NCBI GenBank assembly: GCA_937924855.1
Contig: CALEYQ010000043.1
Coordinates: 1 to 64,000 of the forward strand
Source of the DNA: an uncultured Bacteroidota bacterium
Lineage (GTDB): Bacteria > Bacteroidota > Bacteroidia > JADZBD01
Length of the DNA: 64,000 nt
Direction: 5' to 3'
Both the position numbers and the translations under genes were made by a program. The notes under the pieces are model-generated. The model ran no database searches and was not told the origin of the DNA. It was given only the letters and a program-made list of their open reading frames with translations. The first letter of the stretch is position 1; every line of letters starts with the position of its first letter. Below, piece by piece: positions 1-8,257 of the stretch.

Positions 1-55
1 CGTTTCCGCTACTGTTTCGGGCTATTCCCTGGTAGGGGATGCCGGCCATAAATGA
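1..55. repeat. 55-bp direct repeat copy A (with 2072..2126)
   Basis: Positions 1-55 are identical base for base to 2072-2126 and diverge at the next position. Both copies encode the first mature residues of secreted fibre-like proteins. The left copy is cut by the window edge, so the identity may extend further. Confidence 0.95.
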
Positions 56-121
56 AGGGGTTTGTGCATTGGCAATGCCAATGAACAGAAAAAGTAAGGT
101 GGTAAAAACTCTGTTTTTCAT
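1..121 (-). CDS. Secreted fibre-like protein, N-terminal start only (cut by window edge)
   Basis: Only the first 40 codons are inside the window. They encode a signal peptide (Lys-Asn-Arg followed by a hydrophobic stretch ending Ala-Asn-Ala-Gln) and then the same mature start as the gene just upstream on this strand (SFMAGIPYQGIARNSSGN). The coding DNA for that mature start is identical over 55 bases to positions 2072-2126, so this is a tandem paralogue of the collagen-like gene. The ATG at 119-121 lies one base after the stop codon of the upstream gene, so the two are probably co-transcribed. Function of the rest cannot be seen; by analogy it is a T9SS-era surface fibre. Confidence 0.75.
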   Translation of the reverse strand, partial: MKNRVFTTLLFLFIGIANAQTPSFMAGIPYQGIARNSSGN

Positions 122-122
122 T

Positions 123-737
123 TTACATTCCGCCTGATTGGTGAAGGGTTACAACGCCAACACTGGTTCCAATGCTGGCTCCGGTTTGGCTAAAATTTGC
201 CGAATCGCTTGCTCCCAACCAAATATAATAGGTAGTGTTTGCCGTAACATTCATATAATGAATTACAGGTACGGAAAGGTCGCCGAAGGCGGAGCCAACA
301 TTAGATGCAAAGCCTACCCTGTTTCCGGCCGTGAGGGGAACAGAGTTTCCAGGTGGTGTTGGGGTGGTTCCAACAAAGAAACCGATAAAAACCTGACTGG
401 GAAGCGATGTGTTGAAATTATAATTCATGGAAATCTCAATTTTCGCAATACCCGAAGACGCCGGAGTGAAGGTCATAAAAGGGGCAGCAGTATTATAGGT
501 TTGCATCCCATTATCCAGAATATTAAAGAAGCTTGTATAAGTTGCTCCCTTAATGGGCCCCAGAGCATAATCCCACTTTGCGGTTCCAACTGCGTCGCTC
601 GACAAATACTTTCCTGTTCCCGCAGAAGCGTGGGGGTATGTAATGTCCAGTGAATTAAGATTAACGTTGAAAACCGGGGTGCGGCCGTCAATAAAACGGA
701 AAATGTCGGAGCCGTCCTGATATTGCAATCCCCAGTT
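123..737 (-). pseudogene. C-terminal part of collagen-like fibre protein, separated by an in-frame stop
   Basis: This open stretch of about 204 codons is in the same reading frame as the gene ending at 738 and follows directly after its TAA. The junction reads H-S-P-G-F-stop-N-W-G-L-Q-Y-Q-D, as expected if one sense codon (for example CAA or TCA) became TAA. No ATG begins this piece; the first near-start codon is a TTG at 728. The segment has a beta-rich, glycine/threonine-rich look and ends Gly-Gly-Met. A trimerising C1q/TNF-like head after a collagen stalk is possible, but that is inference from architecture only. There is no T9SS sorting domain at the end. Confidence 0.7.
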
Positions 738-2189
738 TTAAAAGCCGGGGCTGTGCCCGATAACCATCCGGTCAAAATTTCCTGTCCCGGTGGAAAACAT
801 TTGGATCATGGGTGGAGCAATAGAAGAAACTGCCGGAAAAGTAATTGAACCCTGTGGATCGGAAAATGACAGATCCCCGTCACTTCCGGCCACGGAAAAC
901 TTTTCGTTGGCGCCGGTCCCAACGGCAAAACTTGAAACAGGACTGCTCACGCCGACCCCTACGCTTGACAACCCTGCGTTAAGAAAAGAATTGCTTACCC
1001 AATTTGATCCGTTGTGAAAAAGTGTTTGGCGGCTGGAACCTCCCGGAAGACCGGTAATGGTAGACCACGAAACCGTTCCAGAACCATTGGTGGTAAGAAC
1101 CTGGTTTGAAGCACCATCGATCGTAGGTAGGGTATAGCTTCCTATTGAAAGAGCTCCGGAAAATCTGCCAGTGCCATTTACATCGAGTCGAAAATTTGGA
1201 TTAATTGTCCCAATTCCAACATTCCCGGAATTATTGATAAATACGCGGTCTAAAAACCCGGTTCTGAAATAAAGCGCATTTGCTTCAACAAAAAGGTTCT
1301 GGCTGGCACTAATTACCATGCTGTTAGGAGTAATTATTTCGGATGTGCCCACGCCTACAAATTCGATTTCTGTTCCGGGTGAATTGCCAATATTCAGTTG
1401 AGAGGGTGTAGAAGTGGTTCCTACTCCTATTTTTGATCCGTCATTAAAGAGTGCCGAACTATTTACCCATGTTGTTCCGTTATGATGAATGGTTTGTCCT
1501 GTTGTTCCGGTTACTCCAAAGGTTCCGGTGGGTCCTGTGGCTCCTGTTGCTCCATTACTTCCGGTTGGCCCTTGTGGTCCTGTAGCTCCTGTTGAGCCAT
1601 TAGCACCGGTTGGCCCGGAAGGACCTTGTGGACCAATTCCTCCGGGACTCCCTGTAGGGCCTGTGGGGCCGGGGCTACCGCTGGGTCCTGCAGGTCCGGT
1701 TGCGCCACTTAAACCACCAGGTCCGGTTGCCCCCTGAGGACCGGAAGGACCTGTGGGTCCGGTTGCTCCGGGAGGACCATTGCCGGAAATGGCTGAATAC
1801 AATGCGTAAGGGACAGACAAAAACTGTGTGGTTCCTAAAGAAGTATAGTTACTCCCTCCGGCTGGATCCAAACCTATCTCTAGGAAAAAGGGCCCCTGGC
1901 TCCAGGGAATGTTTGCGAAATTTCCCTGAACAACCATTGTGGAGGTTCCGATGTTAATATTAAACAAGCCAAACTGATTTGTGGTTACAGTCCAACGTTC
2001 TTTGTAGACTGCGTTGGAGTTTGTTGTCTGATGAATGGTAATTTCCAAACCAATGGAGGTATTTACCAATTCGTTTCCGCTACTGTTTCGGGCTATTCCC
2101 TGGTAGGGGATGCCGGCCATAAATGAGGGAACCTGACTGTGCATTAGGGAAACAGAAAGGAGCAATACAAAAAATAGTTTTGTTTTCAT
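738..2189 (-). CDS. Collagen-like repeat surface/fibre protein, prematurely terminated
   Basis: The 483-residue product starts with a signal peptide (cleavage likely after His-Ser-Gln), followed by a domain of about 115 residues typical of Bacteroidota tail-fibre-like secreted proteins. Roughly residues 138-224 are a run of Gly-X-Y triplets, mostly GPTG, GATG and GPQG, which should form a collagen-like triple helix. Residues after 225 contain short beta repeats (IGVGT, VGIGT, LDVNGTGRFSG) seen in trimeric fibre proteins. The reading frame stops at TAA (738-740), yet the same frame stays open for another 204 codons. It follows the large type B cargo gene by four bases, suggesting one transcript. 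Likely role: extracellular adhesive or structural fibre; the partner is unknown. Confidence 0.8.
   Translation of the reverse strand: MKTKLFFVLLLSVSLMHSQVPSFMAGIPYQGIARNSSGNELVNTSIGLEITIHQTTNSNAVYKERWTVTTNQFGLFNINIGTSTMVVQGNFANIPWSQGPFFLEIGLDPAGGSNYTSLGTTQFLSVPYALYSAISGNGPPGATGPTGPSGPQGATGPGGLSGATGPAGPSGSPGPTGPTGSPGGIGPQGPSGPTGANGSTGATGPQGPTGSNGATGATGPTGTFGVTGTTGQTIHHNGTTWVNSSALFNDGSKIGVGTTSTPSQLNIGNSPGTEIEFVGVGTSEIITPNSMVISASQNLFVEANALYFRTGFLDRVFINNSGNVGIGTINPNFRLDVNGTGRFSGALSIGSYTLPTIDGASNQVLTTNGSGTVSWSTITGLPGGSSRQTLFHNGSNWVSNSFLNAGLSSVGVGVSSPVSSFAVGTGANEKFSVAGSDGDLSFSDPQGSITFPAVSSIAPPMIQMFSTGTGNFDRMVIGHSPGF
1519..1776. repeat. Collagen-coding low-complexity repeat
   Basis: About 260 bases of degenerate nine-base periodicity encode Gly-X-Y triplets rich in Pro and Thr. 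Units vary in sequence rather than being exact copies, so this is an old coding repeat and not a CRISPR or a simple satellite. Such stretches are prone to slippage and to assembly collapse. Confidence 0.85.
2072..2126. repeat. 55-bp direct repeat copy B (with 1..55)
   Basis: Second copy of the sequence at 1-55; encodes the beginning of the mature collagen-like protein. Marks a recent duplication or gene conversion between neighbouring fibre genes. Confidence 0.95.
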
Positions 2190-2193
2190 TTTT

Positions 2194-4731
2194 TTATCGG
2201 TTTATTTCCAACCAGTCTTTGAGTGTTTCGTCCTCAAAAATAATAAGGTAATAGTAAGTGCCAACGGGAAGTTCAGAACCATCATTGGAAAGGCCCGAAA
2301 AAACCACATTGGTGTTATCATAATTTACTCCTTCCCAAACTTTATTTCCCCAGCGGTTAAAAATTAAAACGCGGTTAGGGCCGCGGTTGGTAATTCCTTC
2401 GATAATCCAGTGGTCGTTAAGGCCATCTCCGTTAGGAGTAATTCCGTTAAAAACTCCCGGCTTATCACAATCTCCACTGGTTGTTACCCCAACCACCACG
2501 AAGTCTGTGTCGGTACAGCCGTTTCCGTCGGTTACGGTTAATGTGTATGTCGTGGTGGCGCTGGGAGCTGCAGTTGGATTAGGAGAAGTAACAGAATTTA
2601 GTCCGACTTGTGGAGTCCAGTAGTATGTAATGCCACCACTTCCGTTTAAGCTTGTACTAAATCCTGAACAAATGGTTGTATCGATTCCGGCATCTGCCAG
2701 GGGCTGGGGAAAAATAGTAACGGGAATGGTTGTAGGGTTTCCAAAACAACCTGTAACAGCATTAATCATGAAAACATATGCAAAGTGCTGGCCCGGAAGA
2801 AGTATTGGGAGTTGAACCGAATTCCCTAATATGGGGTTGGGAAAAAGCGGACTTAAATCCCAGATGGCCGTATTATTACCGGCATTGGAGACGGTTAAAG
2901 TCAAGGGTTGCAGTTCTTCACATGCTGTAGTCATACCAGTTACTATAGGAGTAGGAGGCGATTCTTTTATTTCAAACTGAAATGTTGCCGTATCAGTGCA
3001 AGGGCCGGGGCTAATGTAGGTTACTGTATATATTCCCTGGGGAACAGGGGGATTGGACAATTGAATGGCTCCGTTATTTGGATTAATATTCAAGGGATTT
3101 CCAGACCAGGAAAAATTTCCACCCGGGGTGGCAATATAAGTAGGAACCGGTGCAGCAGTGTCAACGGTGCAATAATAGGTATTGTGCGTTGGAGAGTAAG
3201 TAATGGTTGCGTCGTCCTGAGGATAGTTTAAAATTGTAATTGTTAAACCGGTATTACAACCATTTCCAACATCCGTCACAACTACGGTATAGGATCCGGG
3301 GCATAGTCCCGTTGCCACCTGTGTTGTTTGGTTACTTGGAGTCCATAAATAGTTATAGGTGCTGTTGCCAATTCCGGTAACCGTCGCTGAGCTATTGCAG
3401 GCATTCTGGCAGCCCGCGGAAAGCTGCATTACATTTATATCAAGGGCGTTTGAAACACGAAATGCCCGGTGAGAAATACACCCTGAACCATTTTTGGTAA
3501 TTGCTGCATAATCGCCAGTGGGAAGATTGGCCGCTGTAAAAGTTTGAGATGCGGAAGAGGCTGTTCCTGCCACCTGTGTGCCGGCGGAATTGATGACAGC
3601 GTAGGAATAAGGGGCAGGTGGATTAAAATTAGCTATAACCACCCCTCCGCCGGTTGTGTTTGGACAGTTCTCATTTATTACGGAAACATACGGTTTTGGG
3701 CAGCAATTCAGGGTTGCCTTGAAAAAATAATCCGGATCATTTGAACAGGCAAGCCCCAATCCATTGCCGGATTCGTTGTCAGAAAAATTATGCATCCGTA
3801 CACTCAAATCCAGGGGTGAGGCGCAGGAGCTTTTTGTCCTAAGCTTCCACTTAAAAACCCAGGTTGAATATTGGTTCCCAACATCCCCTTTATTGTTTGC
3901 AGGATTCCCATCCGGGTTAGGGCCGTCATAAAAAAAGCCGGAAAAGGTTCCCTGACTGGGTACGTTTTGATTAAAATACCAGGACCAGTTTCCCAGCCCG
4001 CTAACAGGAGGTGGTGGGGTTGTATTTGTTGTGGTTAATGTACTAAGCTCCCAGCCGGGGCCAAAAACCGGTGCTGCTCCATGAAAATGGTTATTACCAT
4101 AGGGTTTATGTCCCCGAACGATATAGGTAAATGTAACGGTGTCGCCGGGATTATAGAATCCATGCACAGGGGCTGGGTTAACCAATAAAATAGCGTCTTG
4201 CATGCACTCAGTACACTTCCTTGATGAAATAATCCGAAGCGTGAAGTTTCCAACATCAGCTACAGAGGCTCCCTCAACCTGAATAAGATAAAATTTGCCG
4301 GGAATGATGTTTTCAAAAGTGGCCTTTACAAAACCCGAGGATCCAATATTACATCCAACTGGGATCGGGGTTACACAATTATTATCGAATAAATAAAGGG
4401 CAACAATAGGGGTTGTCAGACCCAGCACCTTTATTTCCACTTTATTGCTTACTGCCTGGAAAGTATACCAAACATCGGGAGCAGCGTTTGGCATATCCCC
4501 GGTGGGTGTACAATTTTTTAAAGCGAAATGAATAGAGTCTGGTGTTGCACCGGAATTGCTTCCGTTTATGGAAACGGAATCAACAGATGAAAAGGGGCAG
4601 TTTTGAGGAGCGGTAAGGGGTATAAAGGTCGGAGTACAAGCCCGATCGTTGGGGGGAAGGGTCCCGAAAGCTGTTTGAAAGACAAAAAAGAACAAAAGAG
4701 CAGGGTAAAATTTCTTTCCCATAGTTTTCAA
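2194..4731 (-). CDS. Large secreted protein with T9SS type B (gliding-motility-associated) sorting domain
   Basis: The 845-residue protein has a signal peptide (residues 1-23, ending TAFG). Residues 25-170 resemble a pre-peptidase C-terminal type beta-sandwich (ND-x-C start, DVWYTF). The middle contains cysteine-bearing Ig/SprB-like modules, including one DAG-x-D-x-x-IC unit with the SATTTYTLTVTD-N-GC signature that is repeated seven times in the 33.6-36.9 kb protein. The last 90 or so residues form the CHU_C/gliding-motility C-terminal domain, with the TPNGDGLND and FNRWG motifs, the known type B signal for export by T9SS. No catalytic motif is visible, so an adhesin or structural role is inferred. 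An alternative start is Met4. Confidence 0.88.
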   Translation of the reverse strand: MKTMGKKFYPALLFFFVFQTAFGTLPPNDRACTPTFIPLTAPQNCPFSSVDSVSINGSNSGATPDSIHFALKNCTPTGDMPNAAPDVWYTFQAVSNKVEIKVLGLTTPIVALYLFDNNCVTPIPVGCNIGSSGFVKATFENIIPGKFYLIQVEGASVADVGNFTLRIISSRKCTECMQDAILLVNPAPVHGFYNPGDTVTFTYIVRGHKPYGNNHFHGAAPVFGPGWELSTLTTTNTTPPPPVSGLGNWSWYFNQNVPSQGTFSGFFYDGPNPDGNPANNKGDVGNQYSTWVFKWKLRTKSSCASPLDLSVRMHNFSDNESGNGLGLACSNDPDYFFKATLNCCPKPYVSVINENCPNTTGGGVVIANFNPPAPYSYAVINSAGTQVAGTASSASQTFTAANLPTGDYAAITKNGSGCISHRAFRVSNALDINVMQLSAGCQNACNSSATVTGIGNSTYNYLWTPSNQTTQVATGLCPGSYTVVVTDVGNGCNTGLTITILNYPQDDATITYSPTHNTYYCTVDTAAPVPTYIATPGGNFSWSGNPLNINPNNGAIQLSNPPVPQGIYTVTYISPGPCTDTATFQFEIKESPPTPIVTGMTTACEELQPLTLTVSNAGNNTAIWDLSPLFPNPILGNSVQLPILLPGQHFAYVFMINAVTGCFGNPTTIPVTIFPQPLADAGIDTTICSGFSTSLNGSGGITYYWTPQVGLNSVTSPNPTAAPSATTTYTLTVTDGNGCTDTDFVVVGVTTSGDCDKPGVFNGITPNGDGLNDHWIIEGITNRGPNRVLIFNRWGNKVWEGVNYDNTNVVFSGLSNDGSELPVGTYYYLIIFEDETLKDWLEINR

Positions 4732-4772
4732 AATATAAAAGGGGACACTAATATAGGAAAAAAAGTCAAAAA

Positions 4773-6551
4773 TCAGGGAATTCTTACCCCCATTACCAGG
4801 ATGTCATCTACCTGTTCTTCAGGGCCTTTCCAGTCTTCAATGGTTTTGTCCAGAATTTGCTTTTGTTCTTCTACCGGTCGTTTGTGAATGCTCATCAGGA
4901 GCTGGCGGAACTGGTTCACCATAAATTTTTTCCCCTTTGGTCCTCCAAACTGGTCGGCATAACCATCCGAAAAAACATAAATAAAATCTCCTGACTGAAG
5001 TGCAATCTTATGGTTGGTAAAGGTTTTGTTTTCGCCAAGGAAAACTCCCACAGGGAATTTATTCCCTTTTATTTCCTGAAGTTCTCCATCGCGAATCAGA
5101 TACATGGGATTAAAAGCCCCAGCCACTTCCAAAGTTTTGGTAGCTGATTCGTACGCGCATAAGGTCATGTCCATTCCATCCTTGGTAGAAGCGCCTTCTT
5201 CGTTCTGGTGGAGGGCGTCCTGCACTCCTTTACTTAATGCATCCAGAATTTTTGAAGGCTGCAAGGAATCGGATTTGGCAATAGCCTGTTTCAATTGATT
5301 GTGAGCCACAATAGACATAATGGCTCCGGGAACTCCGTGTCCGGTACAATCTACCGTTGCAAAAAGAATTTTGTTCTGCACTTTTTCCACCCAATAAAAA
5401 TCTCCCGAAACAATGTCTTTGGGTTTGTAATAAACAAAGGAGTCGGGAAGCAATTTTTTCAGAACCTGGTCAGGAGGAAGAATGGCGTCCTGAAGTCGCT
5501 TTGCATATCGGATACTATCCGTAACATGATTAAAAAGTACTTCGATTTTTGCTTTCTGTAATTCGATTTCCTGTTTTTGACGAACCACCTCGGCAGTTCT
5601 TTCTTCAACTTTTTGTTCAAGGATACGTTCGTTGGTTCTCAGGTCGGAACGCATTTTTAAAAGGGCGTGGCCCAGAGTATCTTCGTCCGAAAGGGGTTTG
5701 AAATAGGATTCGAAATTTCCGGATCCCACCTCACGGGCAAACTCGGTGGTTCTTTTCATGGATTCTACCAATTCATTCAATGCGGTTGACATTTCCCCAA
5801 TTTCATCCTGCCTTACTTTGATTTTTTCAGTGGGTAATACCCCGCGACTCATGGAAAGCAAAACCCGTTTTAATTCCTGTACGGGCCTCACAATGGAAAT
5901 AAACGTAAAAAATGCAATCAAAATTCCTCCTACGGGAAGGGCAATTCCAAGAATGGTTACCACATTCTGCAAGCGCGAAAAAGAACTCTGCATCTCCTCC
6001 ACCCTTTCAGAGGCATGTTTCTGCTGAACCATAATCAAATCGGCCAACTCGTCCAGAATTACTCTGGTTTTTTCGCTTACCTCTCCGCTTTCATCAATTT
6101 TTTCGTCTACAAAAAACTTAATGCTGGGGTCTTCGTAAGCATCAAAGCTGTTCAGGTCGCGCATGATGTCTTTGTGCAACTCGAACAATTTATCAATCAG
6201 AGAAAAAATGGCATCCGCGGTACTTTTCTCATCCCCCGACCAATTGGCGGCTAATTGGGAAATCCTGAGTTTTAACTCAGGATATTGCTCATAAATCAGT
6301 TTTTTGAGTTTGGGTTTGTCCTCGGTTTCGTTTTGGGTTTTTACCCAGCTGTTGATGAGCATTTTGGATCTCACCACCAAAACATTTAGCTCCCTGAGGT
6401 CGCTTACCGAAGGGTTGTAAAGGTTGGTAATTCTATCGTTAATCTGGGTGGAGTCGCGTATGGTAAAGATGGTCAGGGAAAAGGCGAGCAGGGTAAAAAA
6501 TACCAGGATTCCGAAGCCAAAGCCAATACGTCTTCCAATGGTTAGTCTCAT
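4773..6551 (-). CDS. HAMP-SpoIIE (PP2C-type) serine phosphatase with periplasmic helical sensor
   Basis: The 592-residue inner-membrane signalling protein has TM1 at about 11-31, a helical periplasmic region at 32-195 like four-helix-bundle chemoreceptor sensors, TM2 at about 197-221, HAMP at about 222-275, a coiled coil at 305-345, and the Bacteroidota linker SIRYAKRLQ leading into a SpoIIE/PP2C domain. Metal-binding residues are visible: SGDFYW near 382, D401 in DCTGHG, and FSDGYADQ near 535. This family dephosphorylates anti-sigma-factor antagonists; no such partner is encoded in the window. It is the last gene of a three-gene operon after yfiR-like and TPR genes (38-base gap), which suggests that periplasmic YfiR-type input controls the phosphatase. 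Confidence 0.92.
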   Translation of the reverse strand: MRLTIGRRIGFGFGILVFFTLLAFSLTIFTIRDSTQINDRITNLYNPSVSDLRELNVLVVRSKMLINSWVKTQNETEDKPKLKKLIYEQYPELKLRISQLAANWSGDEKSTADAIFSLIDKLFELHKDIMRDLNSFDAYEDPSIKFFVDEKIDESGEVSEKTRVILDELADLIMVQQKHASERVEEMQSSFSRLQNVVTILGIALPVGGILIAFFTFISIVRPVQELKRVLLSMSRGVLPTEKIKVRQDEIGEMSTALNELVESMKRTTEFAREVGSGNFESYFKPLSDEDTLGHALLKMRSDLRTNERILEQKVEERTAEVVRQKQEIELQKAKIEVLFNHVTDSIRYAKRLQDAILPPDQVLKKLLPDSFVYYKPKDIVSGDFYWVEKVQNKILFATVDCTGHGVPGAIMSIVAHNQLKQAIAKSDSLQPSKILDALSKGVQDALHQNEEGASTKDGMDMTLCAYESATKTLEVAGAFNPMYLIRDGELQEIKGNKFPVGVFLGENKTFTNHKIALQSGDFIYVFSDGYADQFGGPKGKKFMVNQFRQLLMSIHKRPVEEQKQILDKTIEDWKGPEEQVDDILVMGVRIP

Positions 6552-6589
6552 TGTGGACTCAGGAGAAAATTATGTGGCAAAATACGGAA

Positions 6590-7486
6590 TTATTTGCCAT
6601 CAAGGGCTTTAATTTCCGCCTGAATAATGGCAGATTTCTCCTCCTCGTGCATACTGAAGTAGATTCCTGACAAGGCCACCAGGGTTTCGCGACGCTTCGG
6701 ATTTAAGGAATATGCCTTTAGGGCGTAGGGCAAAGCTGTTTTAAAGAATTCAAGGGCCCTTTCCTGAATTTTATCAATATCCAATATGTCGGTTTCGTCA
6801 CTCATATCATTGATAATACTTACCCCGTGGTTATAATAAAGCATACAGAGGTTGTAATACGCTGTGATATTATTAGTGTCCACTTCTAGTACTTTCTTGT
6901 ACATGCCGGCGGTAATCTCCATATAAGGAAGATTAACTTTTCGGTTTGTTACATAAATATTTTCCATTCCGGTGCCCAGCGACAAATAGAATTCGATATG
7001 GCTGGGTTTCCAATTGAAATCAGGATTTGCAAGGAGATAGCACTTCTTATATTTTTCAAAAAATTCAATGGCGGTTTTATATCCATCGGCGGTGAAAAAG
7101 TCGGAACTTGTGTTGTAATAGGTGGAGCCCAGATATTTCAAAGACTGCCTTACGTTGTCGTCAAAAAATTCAGATTTTCCGGGATCCAGCTCTCCAACTT
7201 TTACGAATGCAGCAACGGCTTCTTCCCGGGCCGGGCTCTTGGGGTTACTGGCTTCGTAATGCTTAAAATATTCCTTGTAAATAAAGCCCCGGAGGTACCA
7301 GGTGTTGGGCAGGTTTGAGGTGGAAGGATGCTTTGAGGCAGCATCAATAGCTGAACGGGCTTTTACTAGGTCTCTCGACTCATAATAGTCGATGGCCTTG
7401 TTAAGGCTGTCGGCCTGGGCCCAGGCGAATGCGGGGCTCAGAAACCAGATTAGTCCTATGTATAGAAGCCGTTTCATTTCATTCAA
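6590..7486 (-). CDS. Periplasmic TPR-like protein of the YfiR-SpoIIE operon
   Basis: The 298-residue protein has a signal peptide (cleaved around FAWA-QA) followed by helical repeats of TPR type. Clear helix pairs lie around YYESRDLVKARSAID, AAFVKVGELDPG, MYKKVLEVDTNNITAYYNL and ALKAYSLNPKRRETL. Its start overlaps the end of the yfiR-like gene by eight bases; the second Met (codon at 7477) would give a 1-base gap instead. Without an enzyme motif it is best read as a periplasmic scaffold or binding protein for its two operon partners. I do not recognise a named family. Confidence 0.8.
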   Translation of the reverse strand: MNEMKRLLYIGLIWFLSPAFAWAQADSLNKAIDYYESRDLVKARSAIDAASKHPSTSNLPNTWYLRGFIYKEYFKHYEASNPKSPAREEAVAAFVKVGELDPGKSEFFDDNVRQSLKYLGSTYYNTSSDFFTADGYKTAIEFFEKYKKCYLLANPDFNWKPSHIEFYLSLGTGMENIYVTNRKVNLPYMEITAGMYKKVLEVDTNNITAYYNLCMLYYNHGVSIINDMSDETDILDIDKIQERALEFFKTALPYALKAYSLNPKRRETLVALSGIYFSMHEEEKSAIIQAEIKALDGK

Positions 7487-8012
7487 CTAGTATGGCCAGG
7501 TTGGTTAAACTGCTGCTGACCTTCAAATCGTATTTTTCGGCGTTAGCCTTATTTAATTCAAACTTTTGCTTATTCTCAATTACCGTAAAGTTTATGGCAG
7601 CACCCTGACGAGCCATTCCGGGCTTTTCGGTTACAACCAGGGTACTCTTTCCCTTTATTTTGGCCAAAACATCGTTCAGGTTTCCGCTAAACTGCGGTGA
7701 AACATAAATCATGTGGCAGGGTGATATGTCGGAAGCCCTGTTAAAGGACTTAATTTCAAAGCGTTGGGAGCCGATAGATTTTGGATTAAAGAATAAATCC
7801 AGTTCCTTTGAAAAGGATTCGTCGCCTACCACACCTATTACAAAGTTTCCGGATTTATAGGCCTGGGGCCATTCCACATACTTGGTGAAATTGTAAAGGA
7901 AAACAGCCTTGATCTTGGTGTTGGTGTCGGCAGTAAGCGGTGCGGCAAATTTAACCAGGTCGGCAGAAACCAGGCTGAGGGATAATAAAATTACCGACCA
8001 GAGTTTTTTCAT
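7479..8012 (-). CDS. YfiR family protein (DUF4154)
   Basis: The 177-residue exported protein has a signal peptide (1 to about 28) and the family hallmark IKAVFLYNFTKYVEWP near the mature N-terminus, then GVVGDESF, the CHMIYVS segment and GAAINFTVIENKQKFELN near the C-terminus. In Pseudomonas, YfiR is a periplasmic repressor of the HAMP-GGDEF cyclase YfiN. Here the membrane partner encoded in the same operon is a HAMP protein with a SpoIIE phosphatase output. Only one Cys is apparent in the mature part, so the redox-sensing disulphides of Pseudomonas YfiR are not obviously conserved. First gene of the operon, divergent from phoH. Confidence 0.9.
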   Translation of the reverse strand: MKKLWSVILLSLSLVSADLVKFAAPLTADTNTKIKAVFLYNFTKYVEWPQAYKSGNFVIGVVGDESFSKELDLFFNPKSIGSQRFEIKSFNRASDISPCHMIYVSPQFSGNLNDVLAKIKGKSTLVVTEKPGMARQGAAINFTVIENKQKFELNKANAEKYDLKVSSSLTNLAILVE

Positions 8013-8257
8013 TTCAGTTAAGAACCCTTACAATTTACAGACCAAACCCGGACGACAAAATAAATTTCCTGATTTTCAGGGTCTTAAAATTGAAATTAGG
8101 GGAGTCAAAAATAGGAATTAGGGGTGAAATATCCAAAAAATCAGGCTCGGGCCGGTGGGTTCGAAAAATAACAGCTTTCTGTTCATTACTTTAACCCGGG
8201 CCCGCTTTCTTCGTTATTTATTTAAATAGTTTTATCCCAACCAAGCAGGCTCTTTGT
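8013..8257. other. Divergent intergenic region between yfiR-like and phoH-like genes
   Basis: 245 bases without a gene. A TAGTTTTA box at 8227-8234 could be the -7 element for the phoH-like gene (start 24 bases downstream). I could not find a convincing consensus box for the yfiR operon on the minus strand. A+T-rich tracts alternate with GGGCC-rich palindromic bits (around 8146-8156 and 8195-8205), but no clear terminator or RNA is seen. Confidence 0.4.

Noticed and set aside
1519..1776. Regular repeat that could be mistaken for a CRISPR array
   Set aside because: The nine-base period encodes Gly-X-Y triplets in frame with the gene; there are no spacers of constant length and no cas genes.
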